From contig NZ_JACHGW010000003.1 in NCBI RefSeq assembly GCF_014202505.1, positions 867,998 to 931,997 on the forward strand: 64,000 nt of DNA, given 5' to 3'. Every line of letters starts with the position of its first letter. Positions within the stretch are counted from its first letter, which is position 1. A model generated the notes under the pieces. The model saw nothing but the letters and a program-made list of their open reading frames with translations. It was not told the origin of the DNA and did not search any database. Shown one piece after another: positions 60,150 through 64,000 of the stretch. The position numbers and the translations under genes are program-made. This DNA is from Armatimonas rosea. GTDB taxonomy: Bacteria > Armatimonadota > Armatimonadia > Armatimonadales > Armatimonadaceae.

Positions 60150-60560
60150 CTAGCTAGCCTCCGGGGTGAGCTCGATCAGGGCCTGGCCGTACTCCACGGG
60201 CTGGCCCTCCTCGACAAGAAGCGCTGCGATTGTCCCCGCAATCGGGGCCTTGCAGTCGCTGAGAAGATGCATCGTGTCGATCTGCCCGAGGGGCTGCCCG
60301 GCCTTGACCTTCTCCCCAACAGCGACACGGGCAAGGTGAAAGACTCCCACGTGCTCGGCAGTCACAAAGCTCGGCTTGGGAGCCTGGGAGAGAGCGGTGC
60401 CTCCCTCGCTAGTGCTGGCGACCGCCGCAGGAGCGACAGTAAGGGCCGGCGGGTTGCGCCGCATCCGCAGGGTCGCGCCCTCGTGACGGACCTCGATCTC
60501 GGTGAGCTTTGGAACCGCTCCAAAGAGCGCTGCAAAGCCTTCGATCTGTTCGTGATTCAT
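60150..60560 (-). CDS. accB: AccB-like biotinyl/lipoyl-domain protein lacking the biotin-accepting lysine
   Basis: This 136-residue protein has the AccB layout: an N-terminal helical part (NHEQIEGFAALFGAVPKLTEIEVRHEGATLRMRR), an Ala/Pro linker and a C-terminal biotinyl domain VGEKVKAGQPLGQIDTMHLLSDCKAPIAGTIAALLVEEGQPVEYGQALIEL. The conserved AMKM/AMKL is TMHL here: His replaces the Lys that carries biotin (codon CAT against AAA/AAG, two changes). The protruding thumb of AccB is also missing. It therefore cannot be biotinylated there. It may be a regulator or scaffold like plant BADC proteins. It adjoins the pseudopilin gene and lies 9 bp after the 379-residue gene. Confidence 0.85.
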   Translation of the reverse strand: MNHEQIEGFAALFGAVPKLTEIEVRHEGATLRMRRNPPALTVAPAAVASTSEGGTALSQAPKPSFVTAEHVGVFHLARVAVGEKVKAGQPLGQIDTMHLLSDCKAPIAGTIAALLVEEGQPVEYGQALIELTPEAS

Positions 60561-60569
60561 GATAATGGT

Positions 60570-61709
60570 CTAAATTTTCTTCGTGAAGATACACCACTCG
60601 ACAACCTGGAGCGCCTTGGAGATGATCATCAGGGAGAACGCTCCCACCAGCGCCCACTGCACGGGATCGCTGGGGCGGGTGAGCTTCAGCCCGCTCTCCT
60701 GGCTACTGGCAAACGAGAGCTTAGCCGCAAGATGCTCAATCCCCGACATGCTCGCGGAGATCCCCATGCGCATCAGAGGAGCAAAGAGCACACACAGTGC
60801 CAGGGTCACCACGATGGTGATGGGCATGATTATCTTGTATTTCTCGGACTGGTGGTCGTTGTAGATCACGCAGTTTCGGCAGCGCTCGGCCTTCTGTGCA
60901 TCGGTGAGAAAGACCTTCGCGGCTGCCGAGGTCCCCGGTGCCGAGGGGTTGGCGTAGTTGTACTGCGACGCGGGAGCCATCTCAAGCTGGACGCCGCCCT
61001 GCTGGCTCTTGCCCGCGGCGGCATTGACGATATCCTGCTCGCAGTAGCACCCGCGGCGCTGGCGCCAGCAGGCATCCCGCTTTTGGTAGATAGGGCAGTG
61101 GGGGCGGACCCAGTCGCGACAGTAGTTGCCCTCCCAGCACTTTCCAATGAGTGAGGTGCGCAGAGGCTTTTGCTCACGCTTCGCCCCCGCCCCGAGCTGA
61201 AGCCCGGCGGTCTCGGTCTCGGCGCCGCGGCGCAGGACTGCCCCGGTGAACTTGGCGATAATATCGCGTACTACCAGGATAAACCCAATCGCCCCCGGAG
61301 CCATCGCCGCAAAGGGAAAGGCTTCGAGTGCCTTGGCAGTACCAATGGACGCCTTCTCTCCACCCAGCATGGGGAAGAGAAAGGGGAGCCCCAGCCCCAG
61401 TAGCGCTGCGGCGATCAGCAGGACATAGCCCGCGAGCTCCTCAAACCAGAAGAGAACCGCGACACAGACCGCGCCAACCCCCAGCCCGATTGTCATTGCC
61501 TTAGCAGCCAAGGCGATATTGCCCAGCATGATGTTTTGCTTGGCAACATCCCAACTTGCAAAGCCCCCCAAGCCCACAAAGACGCCGTAGAGCAGGTAGG
61601 CAAGCCCAAGCCCTGCGACGACAAATGCGATCGTCATTGCCAGGTTGATAAAGGCGTAGACAACAGGGGGAATATAGACGCCGCCCTCGTCGGACTCTTC
61701 TCTGCTCAT
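60570..61709 (-). CDS. Cys-rich multi-helix membrane protein, unknown
   Basis: This 379-residue protein has three or four N-terminal helices (YAFINLAMTIAFVVAGLGLAYLLYGVFVG, MTIGLGVGAVCVAVLFWFEELAGYVLLIAAALLGLGLPFLF). A cytoplasmic-like Cys cluster follows (KCWEGNYCRDWVRPHCPIYQKRDACWRQRRGCYCEQD, then ERCRNC). Two C-terminal helices end the protein. The Cys spacing could bind zinc or Fe-S. The family is unrecognised. It lies between efp and accB-like and is probably in the same operon. Confidence 0.75.
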   Translation of the reverse strand: MSREESDEGGVYIPPVVYAFINLAMTIAFVVAGLGLAYLLYGVFVGLGGFASWDVAKQNIMLGNIALAAKAMTIGLGVGAVCVAVLFWFEELAGYVLLIAAALLGLGLPFLFPMLGGEKASIGTAKALEAFPFAAMAPGAIGFILVVRDIIAKFTGAVLRRGAETETAGLQLGAGAKREQKPLRTSLIGKCWEGNYCRDWVRPHCPIYQKRDACWRQRRGCYCEQDIVNAAAGKSQQGGVQLEMAPASQYNYANPSAPGTSAAAKVFLTDAQKAERCRNCVIYNDHQSEKYKIIMPITIVVTLALCVLFAPLMRMGISASMSGIEHLAAKLSFASSQESGLKLTRPSDPVQWALVGAFSLMIISKALQVVEWCIFTKKI

Positions 61710-61749
61710 GAGGAACTCTCCTTGCTACCGTCTCTACCAGAATCTTAGA

Positions 61750-62310
61750 TCAGGACTTCACGCGCTCCAGGTAGCTATCGGTGCGTGTGTCGATCTTGAG
61801 CTTGTCGCCAACATTGATAAAGAAGGGGACCTGTACCACCACACCCCCCTCCACTGTCGCAGGCTTAGACCCACCCGAAGCAGTGTCGCCACGCACACCG
61901 GGATCGGTCTCAATGACCGCCAGCTCCATAAAATCCGGGACATTGACCTGAAGGATCTGCTCTTTATGCGAGACGGCCTGAACCTCCATGTTCTCCTTCA
62001 TGTACTTTGCCTGCGCGCCAATGACCGTGGCAGAGACACCGATCTGCTCAAAGGTATCCATGTCCATCAGGAAGTACTCACCGTCTTGCTCGTAGAGGTA
62101 CTGCATTGGCTTGCGCTCCAGGTAGGCAGCCTCCATCTTCTCACCGGCACGCCAGGTCTTGTCGAGGGTGCGTCCCGTACGCAGGTTCTTGAGGGTCGAG
62201 CGCACAAAGGCACCACCCTTACCTGGCTTGACATGCTGAAAATCCACAATGGTGTAGATATCGTTATCGTAGATGAGAGAGAGGCCGTTGCGGAAATCGC
62301 TGGTATCCAA
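61750..62310 (-). CDS. efp: Elongation factor P
   Basis: This 186-residue protein has the three EF-P domains: SDFRNGLSLIYDNDIYTIVDFQHVKPGKGGAFVRSTLKNLRTGRTLDKTWRAGEKME, EYFLMDMDTFEQIG and GDTASGGSKPATVEGGVVVQVPFFINVGDKLKIDTRTDSYLERVKS. The modifiable lysine is K31 in PGKGGAF (E. coli K34). It helps ribosomes through polyproline. The start is TTG 62310 with AAGGAG 8-10 nt upstream. A TATAAT -10 lies at 62340-62345. Confidence 0.96.
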   Translation of the reverse strand: MDTSDFRNGLSLIYDNDIYTIVDFQHVKPGKGGAFVRSTLKNLRTGRTLDKTWRAGEKMEAAYLERKPMQYLYEQDGEYFLMDMDTFEQIGVSATVIGAQAKYMKENMEVQAVSHKEQILQVNVPDFMELAVIETDPGVRGDTASGGSKPATVEGGVVVQVPFFINVGDKLKIDTRTDSYLERVKS

Positions 62311-62339
62311 TCGAAAACACTCCTTAAAAAACTGACGCT

Positions 62340-62345
62340 ATTATA
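62340..62345 (-). promoter_or_regulatory. -10 element of efp
   Basis: TATAAT on the minus strand, 29 nt before TTG 62310, with an AAGGAG site in the leader. It lies 5 bp from the porin terminator T-run. Confidence 0.6.
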
Positions 62346-62350
62346 GCATG

Positions 62351-62379
62351 AAAAAGGCCCCCGGCTTTCGCCGGGGGCC
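62351..62379 (-). terminator. Terminator of the porin gene
   Basis: The perfect 10-bp stem GGCCCCCGGC (62356-62365) and 62370-62379 has a TTTC loop, followed on the minus strand by five T. Confidence 0.9.
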
Positions 62380-62398
62380 CTCTGTGGGATTACCCTAC

Positions 62399-64000
62399 TT
62401 AGAACTTAACCGAGAACTGCCCGGCCACGACTCCACCCTTCTGGATGTTGTCGGTTGCTGCTGCAGAGCCGTTGAACGCGGCGTTGGAGCGGCCGTTGTA
62501 GTCGGCGATCTGGTAGAGAAGGCGGAACGCGGTCGCCGGGTTGAAGTCAAACCGGTAGCCAATGTTCGTGAACATCTCACGGGGCTTGGTGGCTGCACCC
62601 GCACGGGTGTAGTCGGTGGCCTCGGTGGAGACTTCCAGCGAGGAAGGACCGGTGACCTGCCACTTCAGACCGTAGCCCAGGTTCTGGATCTTGTCATTGG
62701 TGGTAAGACCGCCCAGACCCGTCGCCTTGCCCGTACCCTGGTAGTCCTGAGCGGACGCCATCAGCTCGATGCGGTTGCTGAGGTTGTAGGAAACCTTACC
62801 GTAGGCACCCTTGATGTCGGTGGGGTTCTGGAAGGAGCCCACACGAGCCCAGGCACCCGGAGCGCCGAAGTAAGGTCCGATGTTGCGGTAGCCACCGGCG
62901 AGCATGAAGTTGCCCTTACCGATCTGCGCGTTCACATCAAGAGCCTCGTTCTGCTTGGTGGTAACCTTCTTGCTACCGATCTGGGTGTCGGCCTTGGCGT
63001 ACTTACCAACAACCGTCAGGCCCAGCAGGCGGGTGGAGAGATCCGCACCATAGACATTGACGGTGTCGAAGTTCGCAGCACCCGCTGCGGCCTGCGAACC
63101 ACCACCAAAGCTAAGGTAGGTTGCATTCACATTGAACTTGGTCAGGAAGTTGACATTGACATTGGCGGTACCACCAGCGAACTGGTTGACAGCCATGCCG
63201 CCAATGCGACCTGCAGTTCCGAAGACACCAATGGTGTTGGCGCGGGTCAGACCACCCACGTAGCCACCGCGGAAGGCACCGGCCATCACACCAGGAGTCA
63301 GGTTGCCCGAGCCAAATCCGTAGTTAACGGGGTTGACCTTACCAGCCTGAGTCGTGAAGTTGATGCCCTGAATGCGGAAGTTCGCACGCAGACCGTCGGT
63401 GGGGATGGTACCGGCATCGGTCTTCTGGTTGGTGAAGTAGGAGTCCTGATCAGGTGTCTTGAAGGTGTAGTCCCCAAACTTGGTGGGGATACGACCAACG
63501 GTCACACCGGTGCTACCAAGGACAGGCAGGCTGGTTCCGGTGCTCAGGTGGGCAGACCAAAGGGTGGTTGCCTGATCCTGGTTGACCTTTGCGCCACCAC
63601 GATCGGAGCGAGGGCCCGCGCCACCACCAAGGTAGGGCAGGTAGTTACCGACCGTCAGGTTGGCCTCGAAGGTCACGTTGTCGTTGGGGGTGGACTTGAG
63701 GTTCAGGTCCAGGTCGTGCAGAGCACGGGTGTCGGCCAGGATGCCACCGCTGGTGCCAGGACCACCGGTAACCACAAAGCCGTCCTTGTCACGGAAGCCG
63801 GTGACAGGAATGCCTGCCGCCGCATCGCCGTCGCGGAAGTTGCCACGAACATAGGTGTTGAAGCCACCCGTGATCTTAAGGCGCTTCTTCCACTCTGCCT
63901 CAAGGGCATCGACGCGCCCTTCCAGGCTCTTCAGACGCTTCTTCACCGCATCGACATCCACGCCGAGGGTGGTGAGCTCCGTCTGGAACTCCGCAACCAT
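62399..64000 (-). CDS. Coiled-coil-headed outer-membrane porin (5' end outside the window)
   Basis: At least 533 residues are visible. The visible start, VAEFQTELTTLGVDVDAVKKRLKSLEGRVDALEAEWKKRLKITGGF, is a coiled coil of the kind that links an SLH domain to a barrel in OmpM-type porins. The rest alternates short strands and turns and ends in KGGVVAGQFSVKF, a barrel-closing strand with terminal Phe. The ATG at 64000 is at the window edge and may be internal; an upstream SLH domain and signal peptide are expected but not visible. Confidence 0.8.
   Translation of the reverse strand: MVAEFQTELTTLGVDVDAVKKRLKSLEGRVDALEAEWKKRLKITGGFNTYVRGNFRDGDAAAGIPVTGFRDKDGFVVTGGPGTSGGILADTRALHDLDLNLKSTPNDNVTFEANLTVGNYLPYLGGGAGPRSDRGGAKVNQDQATTLWSAHLSTGTSLPVLGSTGVTVGRIPTKFGDYTFKTPDQDSYFTNQKTDAGTIPTDGLRANFRIQGINFTTQAGKVNPVNYGFGSGNLTPGVMAGAFRGGYVGGLTRANTIGVFGTAGRIGGMAVNQFAGGTANVNVNFLTKFNVNATYLSFGGGSQAAAGAANFDTVNVYGADLSTRLLGLTVVGKYAKADTQIGSKKVTTKQNEALDVNAQIGKGNFMLAGGYRNIGPYFGAPGAWARVGSFQNPTDIKGAYGKVSYNLSNRIELMASAQDYQGTGKATGLGGLTTNDKIQNLGYGLKWQVTGPSSLEVSTEATDYTRAGAATKPREMFTNIGYRFDFNPATAFRLLYQIADYNGRSNAAFNGSAAATDNIQKGGVVAGQFSVKF

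Noticed and set aside
59757-61154. A 465-codon plus-strand open frame over accB-like and the Cys-rich gene
   Set aside because: It is antisense to genes with recognisable domains or coupling. Its own translation is Gly/Leu/His-biased without a known fold.

Overview
The window is a GC-rich bacterial chromosome segment holding about 60 protein genes, one tRNA gene, no transposase and no CRISPR array. The organism has a two-membrane envelope: there is a beta-barrel porin with a coiled-coil head, a FecR/barrel protein and lipoproteins. It also carries PilT, a PEP-CTERM protein, a five-helix (b558-type) succinate dehydrogenase, a SigH-like sigma factor and an ABC-exported deoxyhexose polysaccharide. 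This mix fits Armatimonadota (Armatimonas-like) best. That placement is an inference from gene content and protein style; no rRNA marker is present.

Layout. 1-10 kb: a PASTA/sorbosone-dehydrogenase fusion, a divergent heavy-metal P-type ATPase, a SWIM-SNF2 helicase and an ATP-grasp/esterase pair. 10-18 kb: rpmG-rpmB, nitronate monooxygenase, two paralogous membrane-anchored proteins, a winged-helix regulator with a membrane partner, rnc, an aspartate-type aminotransferase, an MFS exporter, and cysK with a cysteine-free Rrf2 (CymR-like) regulator. 18-29 kb: an overlapping operon (GNAT/FemAB-like protein, coiled-coil protein, M48 lipoprotein protease, GT2), then a zinc-ribbon protein, a matrixin, a Gly-rich protein, the FecR-barrel protein, pilT, photolyase and tRNA-Ala. 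29-37 kb: DinB-like, HAD, tandem unknown paralogues, ankyrin protein, ilvE, PEP-CTERM protein, a dolichol-phosphate-mannose-synthase-like GT2 and metF. 37-48 kb: mreBCD, sdhCAB, an ECF sigma/anti-sigma/TPR operon and a SigH-like sigma factor. 48-58 kb: a YfhO-like membrane protein, a class V aminotransferase, a polysaccharide export cluster (two ABC-2 permeases, Gmd, Rmd, Wzt-type ATPase), a SUKH-ElaA fusion and a NUDIX hydrolase. 58-64 kb: efp, a Cys-rich membrane protein, an accB homologue without the biotin lysine, a pseudopilin, accC, and the 3' part of a porin.

Three signals stand out. First, the AccB-like protein beside accC lacks the biotinyl lysine, which recalls plant BADC proteins. 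Second, a SUKH (SMI1/KNR4) domain is fused to an ElaA-type acetyltransferase. Third, at least thirteen genes have a -10 hexamer 6-8 nt before the start codon, which predicts leaderless mRNAs; several of these hexamers overlap the stop codon of the gene before. Intergenic gaps also hold dispersed palindromic repeats, including one with perfect 23-bp inverted arms between gmd and rmd. No gap between genes exceeds 300 bp.
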